Positions 1-6,956 of a stretch of 7,739 bases of DNA are shown here, piece after piece. The notes under the pieces were generated by a model. That model searched no databases, was not told where the DNA came from, and saw nothing but the letters and a program-made list of their open reading frames with translations. The first letter of the stretch is position 1; every line of letters starts with the position of its first letter. The position numbers and the translations under genes are program-made. This DNA comes from an uncultured Taibaiella sp. (lineage in GTDB: Bacteria; Bacteroidota; Bacteroidia; Chitinophagales; Chitinophagaceae), in contig CALMXV010000487.1 of the NCBI GenBank assembly GCA_937871155.1, positions 1-7,739 of the forward strand. Reading direction: 5' to 3'.

Positions 1-3000
1 CGTTTGAGGATAGCATTATCATCAGCTATCAAGTCTTTAGCCAGTTGTCTTTTTCGTTCTTGTAATAGCATCATTTTTTCTTCTATCGTGTCTTTACAAA
101 TAAGTCGATAGGCAAAGATGCTTTTGGTTTGTCCTATACGATGTGTCCGGTCAATAGCTTGTTGTTCTACAGCCGGGTTCCACCAAGGATCCACTATATA
201 CACATAGTCAGCAGCCGTTAAGTTGAGCCCTATACCACCTGCTTTTAAAGAGATTAAAAAGATACGACAGCTTTCATTTTGCTGAAACTCTTGAATGGCT
301 TTTTCTCGTTGTTGCGTAGTGCTGCTACCATCAAAATAAGCATAAGGTATTTTATGCTTTTCTAATTCTGCTTTTATTAAGGACAACATACCGATAAACT
401 GAGAAAAGATTAGTGCTTTATGATTGCCTACGTTTTCTTCTATCTCTCTGGTGAGCTCTTCAATCTTGATAGAATGATTGGGATAAGGTTCTTCTTGTTT
501 TATGATTGCAGGGGAGTCGCATATCTGTCTTAGTTTGGTAAGCCCTTGTAAGATGTGCATTTGAGAACGTTCTATTCCTTGTTCTTCTATCATGCCTAGG
601 ATGCTACTCTTGTATAGGTTTCTATAGCCTTCATAAATCTTGCGTTGTTCTTTGCCCATTTCACAATAAAGGATTGTTTCGGTTTTGCTGGGCAAGTCTT
701 TGGCAACTTGTTCTTTAGTACGACGTAGCAAGAAGGGATACGTCAGTTTGCGCAATTGTTTTTGAGTTTCTGCTTCTTGGAATTTATCAATAGGAATGGC
801 AAATTCATTATTGAAAAACTCTCGACTACCTAACATCCCCGGATTCAAAAAGTTCATCTGGGCATATAAGTCGAAGGTGTTGTTTTGAATAGGAGTACCA
901 CTCAAGGCAATCTTATGTTTGGCTTGTATAAGCAACGAGGCTTTGGCTACTTGCGATTGAGGGTTTTTTATTGCTTGGCTTTCATCTAAAACGGCATAGT
1001 CAAATTCATGCGCACTAAACATTTTTATATCGCTACGTAAGGTGCCATAGGTAGTAATGGTTATATCGTTTTGAAGTAATAATTTGATAGATGCCGTGCG
1101 CTTAGGTCCATGATGAATACCGAAACTAAGTGTTGGTGTGAATTTCTTAATCTCGTTTTCCCAGTTGTAAAGAAGTGTAGTAGGGCATACCACTAAAAAG
1201 CTAACATTGCCATGTATGTTTTTGTAGTGTTGTAAATAGGTAAGGGTTTGTATGGTTTTGCCCAACCCCATATCATCCGCTAAGATGCCTCCCCAGCCGG
1301 CTTCATTCAAGAACGCCAGCCACTGAAAGCCTGCACTTTGATAAGGGCGTAGAGTTGCTTTTACTTGTACCGGTATGGTTAGCTGGCTAAAATCTTGTTC
1401 AATAATATTGTTCAGTCGTTCTTTCTTGCCTTCTAGTTCTTGTTGTAGTTGCTCTTCATCTATCTCACTCAGCATTTCATCCAATGCGGTGAAATGATAT
1501 TTTTTCAATCGTAACTTACCGTCTTTAGCTTCCCCTATTTTTAGTAATAGGGAATATTTCTTCAGCCATTCTACGGGCAACAATCCAATAGATCCATCTC
1601 CAAGTCGGATATAGTTAGATTTTTGTGCTACTGCTTTTTTTATGGCAGCGATGTTCACCACTTGGTCTCCAAAAGAAACTTCCACTGCAGCATCAAACCA
1701 ATCAATACCGCTACTGACACGAACTTGGGTCTTAGGCTTGTGTGTGTTGATACGTAGGTTGCGCAACCCTTCGTAACCAAATAGCTCCACCTTCCATTCC
1801 TTCATTTCTTCTGTGAAGAAAAAGAACCAATTATTATTTAATACAGACTGAGCATTGAGGTAGAAAAATTTATCACGCACATTATACTGCATATCGCTAT
1901 GCAAGTAACGCAAGTGGTTGATGAACTTTTGCTCACTTACTTCGTTGCGTTTATAAATAGTTACTTTGCCATTCCTTGCTTTTATCACATCTCCATGATG
2001 CCCCCAAGCAATGGATGTATCATGATACGCAAAGCTGGGTTTGAACACCATCACTTGCTCTAACTCTTGTAGGTAAAGTTGGTATTGTGGCTCTAGGTCT
2101 TCTTCGTAATGCATCAAGGCTTCATCAAAGTTGACCGGCACTTTCTTACTCCATTCTAATAAATTTTGATTTAGGAAATCTTCCCAATCCACTGATGGCA
2201 CAAGCAATTTACCATCCGGCAAAAAAGTATCAATTAATTGGATGGCTGCAATATCTTGTACGGTATAAACCGTGTTTTCGTGCAATATCAATGCTGGGTT
2301 CAGCACTTTTGTTTCTGCGAAGGGGAAAATAGTATGGGCAAAATACCAATCCATGTTTACTTCATACTCGTCACCTACTTGCTTTACGGACAACTGTGGT
2401 TGCAATTTGTGTGATGAAAATACAATAGGGTGCAGGGTTTTGGAGCTGAGCATTGTGCCTTGTCGTAAAAAGCAAAGCGTATGTGACGCAAAACGTTCCA
2501 ACATTTTTTGATAGCGAGGCAATAGATATTCCCATACTTGATCTTGGGTTTCCTCGGCGGGGCTTCCTCTTAAAATACTAGCATCATCATCTATAAAATC
2601 TCCGAAGGGTAAGTTTTTCCTAAGATACTTCAGTACTTCCATCACAGTAAACTTTCTAATAGCAGGGATGAGCTCTTGGTCGGCTACTAAAAAACGATGT
2701 GGCGATTGGTACTGTTGTAAATCCAGTACTTGGATAGCACCGGTAAAGAGTTCCGCTTTGTCTTCTGCTTCACCTGCTACTAACGTAATTTTTACATACG
2801 GGAAGAGGTCCGTATGCGTATCCAATACAATGCCGAGCCGAAGCTTAGTATTGGGCGTGGAATCTGTGTTGATGGCAGCTATGGGTTGTGTAACGGCATT
2901 TACTTTTTTGATGGAGGGGTCCAGTACTCGTAAAAATGGCTTCCCGTTTTCATAAGTAAAAGCAAACTTATTGGTTAAGTCATCGTTTAAGGTATAGCCA

Positions 3001-3683
3001 TACAATCGTAGTAATTTATTTTTTTGTTCATCCCAATTTCGCATGGTTTGGAAATAGTTGGGACCATAAAATTGTAGTACTTGTAGGAACACCGCAGTCT
3101 TATGTTTGCAAAGCGGGTGAGCCGTTTCGTCACAGCTACAGGAGGTATCATAGTATCGTTCATCATTTTGTTTGAGAACCACTTTATAGGTATGTTCTTC
3201 ATCAGGTACCTCCGCTTCTATTTTATCATCTTTAGCAGTTGTAACAATTACTTTAGGTGCAATACTACTGGCTTGCTCCATGATAGTGGCAGAAGCAAAT
3301 AGCTGAAGCAACTTGGGAGTTACTTGTCGCATCCTTACCACCGTATGTTTTTGGTCGTACGTTACATCTACATTTTCAAAAAAACCACTTTGTAACATTT
3401 CATTTAAGTGAAACAAAGCAGCCACTTCATGTCGGCATATTTCACCCAAGTTATAAGGGCATTGACAGCGAAGGGATAAATTATCGTGTTGCGAAAAGTT
3501 TTTGATAGTGACGGTGTAGTAATTATGGTATTGGTCGTTACGAACCCGGAAACGAATTTGATCTATCAGATAATCTACATCCAGCAATTGAATGCCGGAA
3601 GTCAAGAAGATTTTTTTTCCACGACGCACCACTTCTTCAGTGCCATAGTTGTAGATATGTTTTAATAGTGCGGGTAGCGACAT
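1..3683 (-). CDS. SNF2-family DEAD/DEAH-box helicase with two SWIM zinc fingers (C-terminus cut by window edge)
   Basis: A large ATP-dependent SNF2 translocase, expected to remodel protein-nucleic acid complexes in the cytoplasm; its substrate is unknown. I followed the frame from ATG 3683-3681 to the left edge, 1227 codons, without a stop. Two SWIM motifs (CxCx7CxH) lie at C73/C75/C83/H85 and C182/C184/C192/H194. About 580 residues without a recognised domain follow. The core starts with the Q-like RPYQ at 779, then Walker A DDMGLGKT (803-810), the DEAH-box variant DESQ (900-903) and motif III SGTP (928-931). The second RecA lobe has KAGGIGLN (from 1147) and motif VI DRTHRIGQ (1178-1185), so all catalytic motifs are present. 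The C-terminus is missing beyond the window, probably only a short tail. ATG 3683 is chosen because a stop lies 24 bases upstream in frame and a -7 promoter motif sits just before it. It is divergent from the Cdd1-like gene. The family call is firm; the cellular role is not known. Confidence 0.95.
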   Translation of the reverse strand, partial: MSLPALLKHIYNYGTEEVVRRGKKIFLTSGIQLLDVDYLIDQIRFRVRNDQYHNYYTVTIKNFSQHDNLSLRCQCPYNLGEICRHEVAALFHLNEMLQSGFFENVDVTYDQKHTVVRMRQVTPKLLQLFASATIMEQASSIAPKVIVTTAKDDKIEAEVPDEEHTYKVVLKQNDERYYDTSCSCDETAHPLCKHKTAVFLQVLQFYGPNYFQTMRNWDEQKNKLLRLYGYTLNDDLTNKFAFTYENGKPFLRVLDPSIKKVNAVTQPIAAINTDSTPNTKLRLGIVLDTHTDLFPYVKITLVAGEAEDKAELFTGAIQVLDLQQYQSPHRFLVADQELIPAIRKFTVMEVLKYLRKNLPFGDFIDDDASILRGSPAEETQDQVWEYLLPRYQKMLERFASHTLCFLRQGTMLSSKTLHPIVFSSHKLQPQLSVKQVGDEYEVNMDWYFAHTIFPFAETKVLNPALILHENTVYTVQDIAAIQLIDTFLPDGKLLVPSVDWEDFLNQNLLEWSKKVPVNFDEALMHYEEDLEPQYQLYLQELEQVMVFKPSFAYHDTSIAWGHHGDVIKARNGKVTIYKRNEVSEQKFINHLRYLHSDMQYNVRDKFFYLNAQSVLNNNWFFFFTEEMKEWKVELFGYEGLRNLRINTHKPKTQVRVSSGIDWFDAAVEVSFGDQVVNIAAIKKAVAQKSNYIRLGDGSIGLLPVEWLKKYSLLLKIGEAKDGKLRLKKYHFTALDEMLSEIDEEQLQQELEGKKERLNNIIEQDFSQLTIPVQVKATLRPYQSAGFQWLAFLNEAGWGGILADDMGLGKTIQTLTYLQHYKNIHGNVSFLVVCPTTLLYNWENEIKKFTPTLSFGIHHGPKRTASIKLLLQNDITITTYGTLRSDIKMFSAHEFDYAVLDESQAIKNPQSQVAKASLLIQAKHKIALSGTPIQNNTFDLYAQMNFLNPGMLGSREFFNNEFAIPIDKFQEAETQKQLRKLTYPFLLRRTKEQVAKDLPSKTETILYCEMGKEQRKIYEGYRNLYKSSILGMIEEQGIERSQMHILQGLTKLRQICDSPAIIKQEEPYPNHSIKIEELTREIEENVGNHKALIFSQFIGMLSLIKAELEKHKIPYAYFDGSSTTQQREKAIQEFQQNESCRIFLISLKAGGIGLNLTAADYVYIVDPWWNPAVEQQAIDRTHRIGQTKSIFAYRLICKDTIEEKMMLLQERKRQLAKDLIADDNAILK

Positions 3684-3900
3684 GGGCGTTTCCAAAAAGA
3701 CAAGCTACAAAAGTAAGCATTGTTATTTTTTTCTGTTGTCCAAACTTTGAGGAATGCTATGTGGCTTCAGTGGCGATGGCACCCTTCATCTGCATGATTA
3801 CTATTAAGCAGATTTTTAAATCATTGCAATTATTAGTTTATAGAATGTAACTAATCCTATTTGCAATCGTTGTAGTAATTTTAATTCAAGTACTGCTAAT
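3684..3900. other. Divergent intergenic region between SNF2 helicase and HhH protein
   Basis: These 217 bases separate two genes that point away from each other, so both promoters should lie here. A good -7 element is visible for the minus-strand gene only. No TAnnTTTG match was found on the plus strand; the closest are AAACTTTG near 3744 and CCTATTTG near 3858. No tRNA-like or riboswitch-like structure was recognised. Confidence 0.5.
3708..3715 (-). promoter_or_regulatory. Putative Bacteroidota -7 promoter element for the SNF2 helicase
   Basis: On the minus strand this reads TACTTTTG, a full match to the Bacteroidota consensus TAnnTTTG. It lies 24 bases upstream of ATG 3683, which would give a 5' leader of roughly 18 bases. 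The nearest TTTG that could serve as the -33 element (3744-3741) is 25 bases away, slightly longer than the usual 17-23, so only the -7 part is well supported. Confidence 0.45.
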
Positions 3901-4188
3901 ATGAAATATACGGCACATCAACTAAAGGCACTTACCGTAATCCCTGGTGTGGGCAATTCAATTGCTTCAGACTTGCTCAATATTGGCATTACACACCCAT
4001 CCGAATTAATAGGCAAAGACCCGGAGCAGTTGTATCATTTATCCAATGCTTTTGCAGGATGTGTACAAGACCGTTGTTTGTTATACGTATTTCGCTGTGC
4101 GGTATATTTTGCTGAGACCGCTAATGCAGAGCAAGACAGAGAATTACTAAAATGGTGGAATTGGAAAGATAGCTATTCAAAAGGCTGA
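3901..4188 (+). CDS. Cdd1-like helix-hairpin-helix protein ("pathogenicity locus" family)
   Basis: A 95-residue protein with a helix-hairpin-helix signature, IPGVGNSIASDLLNIGI, at residues 14-30, a fold that usually binds the DNA backbone without sequence specificity. The second half carries the block GCVQDRCLLYVFRCAVYF (53-70) and ends with KWWNWKD (84-90). I recognise this combination as the Cdd1 family, named after an ORF at the Clostridioides difficile pathogenicity locus but widespread in harmless bacteria; the name implies no virulence role. Three cysteines (C54, C59, C66) are closely spaced, but I see no standard zinc-site pattern. The length is normal for the family and the gene is intact. 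There is no signal peptide, so it should be cytoplasmic. It is divergent from the SNF2 helicase and 95 bases before the E2 gene. The biochemical function of the family is not established; DNA binding is inferred from the HhH motif. Confidence 0.82.
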   Translation: MKYTAHQLKALTVIPGVGNSIASDLLNIGITHPSELIGKDPEQLYHLSNAFAGCVQDRCLLYVFRCAVYFAETANAEQDRELLKWWNWKDSYSKG

Positions 4189-4252
4189 AAATATTTTTTA
4201 GCATTAATACAAGCTTCTCACTACAATAATTTCATTTTGACTATCATTTATT

Positions 4253-4260
4253 TATTTTTG
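4253..4260 (+). promoter_or_regulatory. Putative -7 promoter element for the E2 gene
   Basis: The sequence TATTTTTG matches TAnnTTTG and ends 23 bases before ATG 4284, which predicts a leader of about 17 bases. A TTTG at 4236-4239 precedes it but with a spacer of only 13 bases, shorter than the usual 17-23, so a -33 element is not established. The local DNA is very AT-rich, and a chance match is possible. Confidence 0.4.
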
Positions 4261-4283
4261 TCTGGAATATTCAAAATTATTTT

Positions 4284-4931
4284 ATGGCAATAGTAGATTT
4301 AGTAATGCCCAAAATGGGGGAAAGTATCATGGAAGCTACCGTATTGAAATGGCACAAAGCTGTAGGCGATGCGGTGAAGATGGATGAAACTGTATTGGAA
4401 ATTGCCACAGATAAAGTGGACAGTGAAGTGCCTTCTACTGCCGCAGGGACGATTACTGAAATATTATTTAAAGAAAATGACGTTGTACCTGTTGGTACAG
4501 TTATCGTGCGTATCAATACTTCTGGAGATAGTGCTGCCTCAGCCCCTGCACCAGCCGCAGCTCCTACTCCACAACCTGCACCAGCACCTCAGCCTATTAC
4601 GACTCCGGCTCAACCAATAGCCGCGCCTACCGTTTCTACAGGAGATGGTAATAAGTTTTATAGCCCACTTGTATTGAACATTGCCGGCAAAGAGGGTATC
4701 GGAATGGCAGAGCTAGAGCGCATCCCAGGTACCGGTAATGAAGGACGAGTGACTAAAAAGGATATTTTACAATATGTAGCCAATCGTGCAAGTGGAGCCG
4801 CGGCACCCGCACCTGCTGCTCCTGTGGCTGCTACACCGGCAATACCGGTACAGTCAGCCGTTGTAGCTGCATCAGTACCAGCTGCACCTGCAGAGGCTCC
4901 TAAGCCAGTAGCTACCATGGTAATAATGTAG
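4284..4931 (+). CDS. E2 acyltransferase, N-terminal part: lipoyl and subunit-binding domains
   Basis: This frame gives 215 residues. Residues 1-78 form a biotinyl/lipoyl domain beginning MAIVDLVMPKMGES, with the lipoylated lysine K44 in the hairpin ATDKVDSEVPS. Residues about 82-122 are a flexible Ala/Pro/Gln linker. Residues about 125-168 are the peripheral subunit-binding domain that docks E1 or E3, with SPLVLNIAGKEGI and GTGNEGRVTKKDI. Residues about 170-211 are a second Ala/Pro-rich linker. The last residues, MVIM, are probably read out of frame. If made alone, the product could be lipoylated and bind E1/E3 but could not transfer acyl groups to CoA. ATG 4284 is chosen because lipoyl domains of this family start directly at this point and a -7 motif lies upstream. 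Confidence 0.85.
   Translation: MAIVDLVMPKMGESIMEATVLKWHKAVGDAVKMDETVLEIATDKVDSEVPSTAAGTITEILFKENDVVPVGTVIVRINTSGDSAASAPAPAAAPTPQPAPAPQPITTPAQPIAAPTVSTGDGNKFYSPLVLNIAGKEGIGMAELERIPGTGNEGRVTKKDILQYVANRASGAAAPAPAAPVAATPAIPVQSAVVAASVPAAPAEAPKPVATMVIM
4904..4931 (+). other. Frameshift interval in the E2 gene
   Basis: The downstream frame has a stop (TAA 4901-4903), so the shift must lie after 4903; the upstream frame stops at 4929-4931. Protein similarity narrows it to about 4904-4920, since GNNVEVVEMD, in the downstream frame, starts at 4919. A missing G next to ATGG (4917-4920) gives the simplest repair. No X XXY YYZ slippery heptamer is present in the upstream reading phase, which argues against programmed -1 frameshifting. 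Confidence 0.75.
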
Positions 4932-4933
4932 AA

Positions 4934-5632
4934 GTGGTAGAAATGGATCGTATGCGTAAGCTGATTGCTGATCACATGGTACGTAGTAAAGCTACGTCAC
5001 CACACGTAACCAGCTTCACAGAATGTGATGTAACCAACATCGTGAATTGGAGAAACAAAGTCAAAAATTCATTCGAGAAAAAATATGGAGAGAAAATAAC
5101 TTTTACTCCTATATTCATCGAAGCTATTGTCAATTGCATACGCAAATACCCAATGATAAATAGTAGTGTTGATGGTGATAAAATTATTGTAAAAAAAGAT
5201 ATCAATATCGGTATGGCAGCGGCATTACCAAGCGGCAACCTTATCGTTCCGGTAATTAAAAATGCAGATACTAAAAACTTATTAGGGCTTACTAAAGATG
5301 TAAATGGCTTAGCGAATGCCGCTCGTGGCAATAAGCTTAAAGCTGATGATACACAAGGCGGCACCTTTACACTGACTAACGTAGGTACTTTTGGTAGTTT
5401 AATGGGTACACCTATTATCAACCAACCACAAGTAGCTATACTTGCAGTCGGTAGCATTAAGAAACGCCCGATGGTATTAGAAACTGAAGCTGGTGATGTT
5501 ATTGCTATTCGCCACATGATGTACTTATCATTAAGCTATGACCATAGAATTGTAGATGGTTCATTAGGGGCAAGTTTCCTTACGGCTGTTGCCAATGAGT
5601 TGGAAGCATTTGATGCAGGAAGAGATGTTTAA
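4934..5632 (+). CDS. E2 acyltransferase, C-terminal catalytic core
   Basis: This frame, open from 4904, encodes the 2-oxoacid dehydrogenase acyltransferase core, which assembles into trimers and then into the cubic or dodecahedral E2 scaffold. It begins VEMDRMRKLIADHM, the usual first helix of the core. It contains the TFTLTNVGTFGS block (about residues 143-154, counted from GTG 4934) and the active-site motif DHRIVDG, with the catalytic H204 and D208 present. The natural end of the family is reached at TAA 5630-5632. If translated independently, it could restart at GTG 4934, two bases after the upstream stop, or at ATG 4943. More likely this is the second half of the frameshifted E2. The stop is followed by a strong intrinsic terminator, so E2 is the last gene of its unit. 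Confidence 0.85.
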   Translation: MVEMDRMRKLIADHMVRSKATSPHVTSFTECDVTNIVNWRNKVKNSFEKKYGEKITFTPIFIEAIVNCIRKYPMINSSVDGDKIIVKKDINIGMAAALPSGNLIVPVIKNADTKNLLGLTKDVNGLANAARGNKLKADDTQGGTFTLTNVGTFGSLMGTPIINQPQVAILAVGSIKKRPMVLETEAGDVIAIRHMMYLSLSYDHRIVDGSLGASFLTAVANELEAFDAGRDV

Positions 5633-5654
5633 TCATCACCTTCATATTATTTAC

Positions 5655-5688
5655 AAGGCTGTCTTCATTAGGCAGCCTTATTGTTTTT
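5655..5688 (+). terminator. Intrinsic (rho-independent) terminator after the E2 gene
   Basis: A hairpin with arms AAGGCTGTC (5655-5663) and GGCAGCCTT (5671-5679) forms nine pairs including one G-U, with a 7-base loop TTCATTA. It is followed by the T-rich tract TTGTTTTT at 5681-5688. It starts 22 bases after the E2 stop codon. It separates E2 from the thioredoxin-like gene. Confidence 0.85.
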
Positions 5689-5725
5689 AATTCAGCATAG
5701 GCAAAAGGAAAAAATAACTATAAGA

Positions 5726-6145
5726 ATGAAAAATCCATTATTGCTAGTATGTTTTTATTTTTTGGGGAGTGCAACAATTCAAGCACAAGCAACACCAGGA
5801 GTTGTCTTTCAAAAAATATGTTTTCAAAAAGCTAAGGAGGAAGCCAAGCTACAACGCAAGCATATCTTTATGAATGTTTATGCCGTATGGTGTATTCCTT
5901 GTAAAAAACTACTGCGAACGACCTTTCAAAATGCTCAACTAGGAAGCATTTTCAATCAAAATTTTATCAACCTATCAATAGATGCAGAGAAAGGAGAAGG
6001 GATATCAATAGCAAAAAAGTATGGGATAAAAGCACACCCCTATATGCTGTTGTTAGCAGCTGATGGCAAGGTGCTGAAGAGAATTATCGGCTATAAAACT
6101 GAAAAGCAACTACTAGATGAACTAAAGCCATTTATAATAGAATAA
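5726..6145 (+). CDS. Exported thioredoxin-fold protein with WCIPC active site
   Basis: The 139-residue product begins with a probable Sec signal peptide: K2, a hydrophobic stretch at about 5-18, and a likely cleavage after QA (around residue 20). The mature part is a thioredoxin-like domain with VWCIPCKK (active-site cysteines C56 and C59) and the cis-proline loop KAHPYMLLL (P105), so a thiol-disulfide exchange role in the periplasm is expected. LQRKHIFMNVYAVWC before the motif is typical of the thioredoxin_7/DUF255-like group common in Bacteroidota. A third cysteine, C32, lies outside the active site. C9 is inside the hydrophobic segment and does not make a lipobox, so a lipoprotein is unlikely. 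ATG 5726 is preferred over TTG 5681, which would overlap the terminator and put charged residues before the signal peptide. No clear promoter was found. The specific partner is unknown. Confidence 0.85.
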   Translation: MKNPLLLVCFYFLGSATIQAQATPGVVFQKICFQKAKEEAKLQRKHIFMNVYAVWCIPCKKLLRTTFQNAQLGSIFNQNFINLSIDAEKGEGISIAKKYGIKAHPYMLLLAADGKVLKRIIGYKTEKQLLDELKPFIIE

Positions 6146-6196
6146 GTTTAATAAAGAATGAAACGGTAAATGCAGATAAGTCGAAATTATTACTGA

Positions 6197-6225
6197 AGAC
6201 TAAAATCAAAACTTTATTATAGTCT
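6197..6225. repeat. Imperfect inverted repeat, possible weak terminator after the thioredoxin-like gene
   Basis: Arms AGACTA (6197-6202) and TAGTCT (6220-6225) are perfect complements, with some further AT pairing inside the 17-base interval. It lies in the 119-base gap between two plus-strand genes. No good T tract follows on either strand, so a terminator role is only a possibility. Confidence 0.3.
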
Positions 6226-6264
6226 CCTTTATGAACTTTGTCTGTCAAGAATTACTTTTAATCC

Positions 6265-6897
6265 ATGCCTTTATATAAAGAGTGGCGCAGCGACCCCTAC
6301 AGTTTAGCGGCAATTTGGAAAATTGAAGAAGATGAATCTTTTTTTGTTTCGCAAATAGATGTTGCTACAACCATTAATAATCCTAAACGTCGCTTAGAAT
6401 TCCTAGCAGGTAGGTTTTTATTAAAACATGTTGAGGAAGATTTTCCTTTAATGCATATTCAGCCTGACGACCACGACAAACCTCGAATATTAGATAACGA
6501 GTTTTATTTCTCCATTTCTCATTCTTTCCCTTATGTAGCTGTAGTTGTGAGCCCTTATGTAGAGTGTGGAATTGATATTCAAACCTGGCATCCTAGAATG
6601 GAAGTGTTGCAACATAAATTTTTAAATGCTGAAGAACGCTTACTCTTTAAAAATGATGTGCAACTCCTGACACTTGCTTGGTGTACTAAAGAAGCTGCCT
6701 ATAAATGGCAAGGTAAAAGAGGGGTAGAGTTTAGCGAGCATCTTTTAATTGATGAAATAATGCCATGTGATAATTATTTTCAACTCCCTGTTACCTTGAC
6801 CTTAGCAGAACAACCTAAGAATATTACTGCAAATGCCTTTATTGACAATGATTTTGCCTTTTCAATTATAGTAAATATAGAAGCTGAAAATCTATAA
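6265..6897 (+). CDS. 4'-phosphopantetheinyl transferase superfamily protein
   Basis: The product (210 residues) belongs to the Sfp/AcpS superfamily, which moves the phosphopantetheine arm of CoA onto a serine of an acyl or peptidyl carrier protein. Motifs in order: RRLEFLAGRFLLK (42-54), DKPRI (71-75) then FSISHS (82-87), the metal-binding GIDIQ (102-106) and WCTKEAAYKWQGKRG (139-153) with E143 and K147. The length fits the Sfp-like class, which is twice AcpS size. The metal motif is usually GxDxE; here the last position is Gln (Q106), while D104 and E143 are kept. ATG 6265 gives a natural N-terminus, and no clear TAnnTTTG precedes it. No carrier-protein, fatty-acid or NRPS/PKS gene is visible nearby, so the target is unknown; servicing the fatty-acid carrier protein is a reasonable guess. 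The gene is intact and is 102 bases before the glutamine synthetase. Confidence 0.9.
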   Translation: MPLYKEWRSDPYSLAAIWKIEEDESFFVSQIDVATTINNPKRRLEFLAGRFLLKHVEEDFPLMHIQPDDHDKPRILDNEFYFSISHSFPYVAVVVSPYVECGIDIQTWHPRMEVLQHKFLNAEERLLFKNDVQLLTLAWCTKEAAYKWQGKRGVEFSEHLLIDEIMPCDNYFQLPVTLTLAEQPKNITANAFIDNDFAFSIIVNIEAENL

Positions 6898-6956
6898 TTC
6901 TACAAATTGCAATAAAATATATGTAGTAATAAATTTAAAAATGCTTGTGAGAAAGC

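Larger units (their letters stand above)
4284..5632 (+). pseudogene. 2-oxoacid dehydrogenase E2 acyltransferase gene interrupted by a -1 frameshift
   Basis: Taken together, the two adjacent frames encode one dihydrolipoamide acyltransferase (E2) of about 450 residues with the canonical order: lipoyl domain, Ala/Pro linker, peripheral subunit-binding domain, second linker, catalytic core. E2 carries the acyl group on a swinging lipoyl arm from E1 and transfers it to CoA. The upstream frame ends at TAG 4929-4931. The downstream frame is open from 4904 and reads GNNVEVVEMDRMRKL, the continuation expected for the family. Restoring one base near GG 4919-4920 would join the frames. The lipoyl motif DKVDSEVPS resembles branched-chain 2-oxoacid dehydrogenase E2 more than pyruvate E2, but no E1 or E3 gene is visible to confirm the substrate. 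The lesion may be a real mutation or a sequencing or assembly error. Both parts are well conserved and show no other damage, which favours an error or a very recent event. Confidence 0.8.

Noticed and set aside
2272..3302. Several short open frames on both strands inside the SNF2 gene
   Set aside because: The minus-strand SNF2 frame is continuous through the whole region with conserved motifs, and the short frames show no family features.
3668..3850. 60-codon plus-strand frame in the divergent intergenic region
   Set aside because: It overlaps the SNF2 start and its promoter motif, has no recognisable protein features, and is easily a chance frame.
3901..4188. Reading the Cdd1-like gene as evidence of a pathogenicity island
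   Set aside because: The family name is historical; there are no toxin, mobility or integration genes, and the surroundings are housekeeping.
1..4188. A new defence system made of the SNF2 helicase and the HhH protein
   Set aside because: SNF2 proteins occur in some defence systems, but no nuclease, methylase, effector or mobile-element marker is visible, and the other neighbours are core metabolism.
4184..4202. AT-rich hairpin over the Cdd1-like stop codon as a terminator
   Set aside because: The stem is only eight weak pairs with one G-U and is not followed by a T tract.
4904..4931. Programmed -1 ribosomal frameshifting in the E2 gene
   Set aside because: No X XXY YYZ slippery heptamer exists in the upstream phase within the allowed interval, and I see no stable downstream structure.
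4658..4975. Minus-strand open frame rich in Ala, Gly and Thr
   Set aside because: It is the mirror of the Ala/Pro linker coding sequence of E2; its composition comes from that repeat-like DNA.
4972..5517. Long minus-strand open frame of 181 codons opposite the E2 catalytic core
   Set aside because: It is antisense to a clearly conserved domain, has no recognisable motif, and is explained by codon bias of the real gene.
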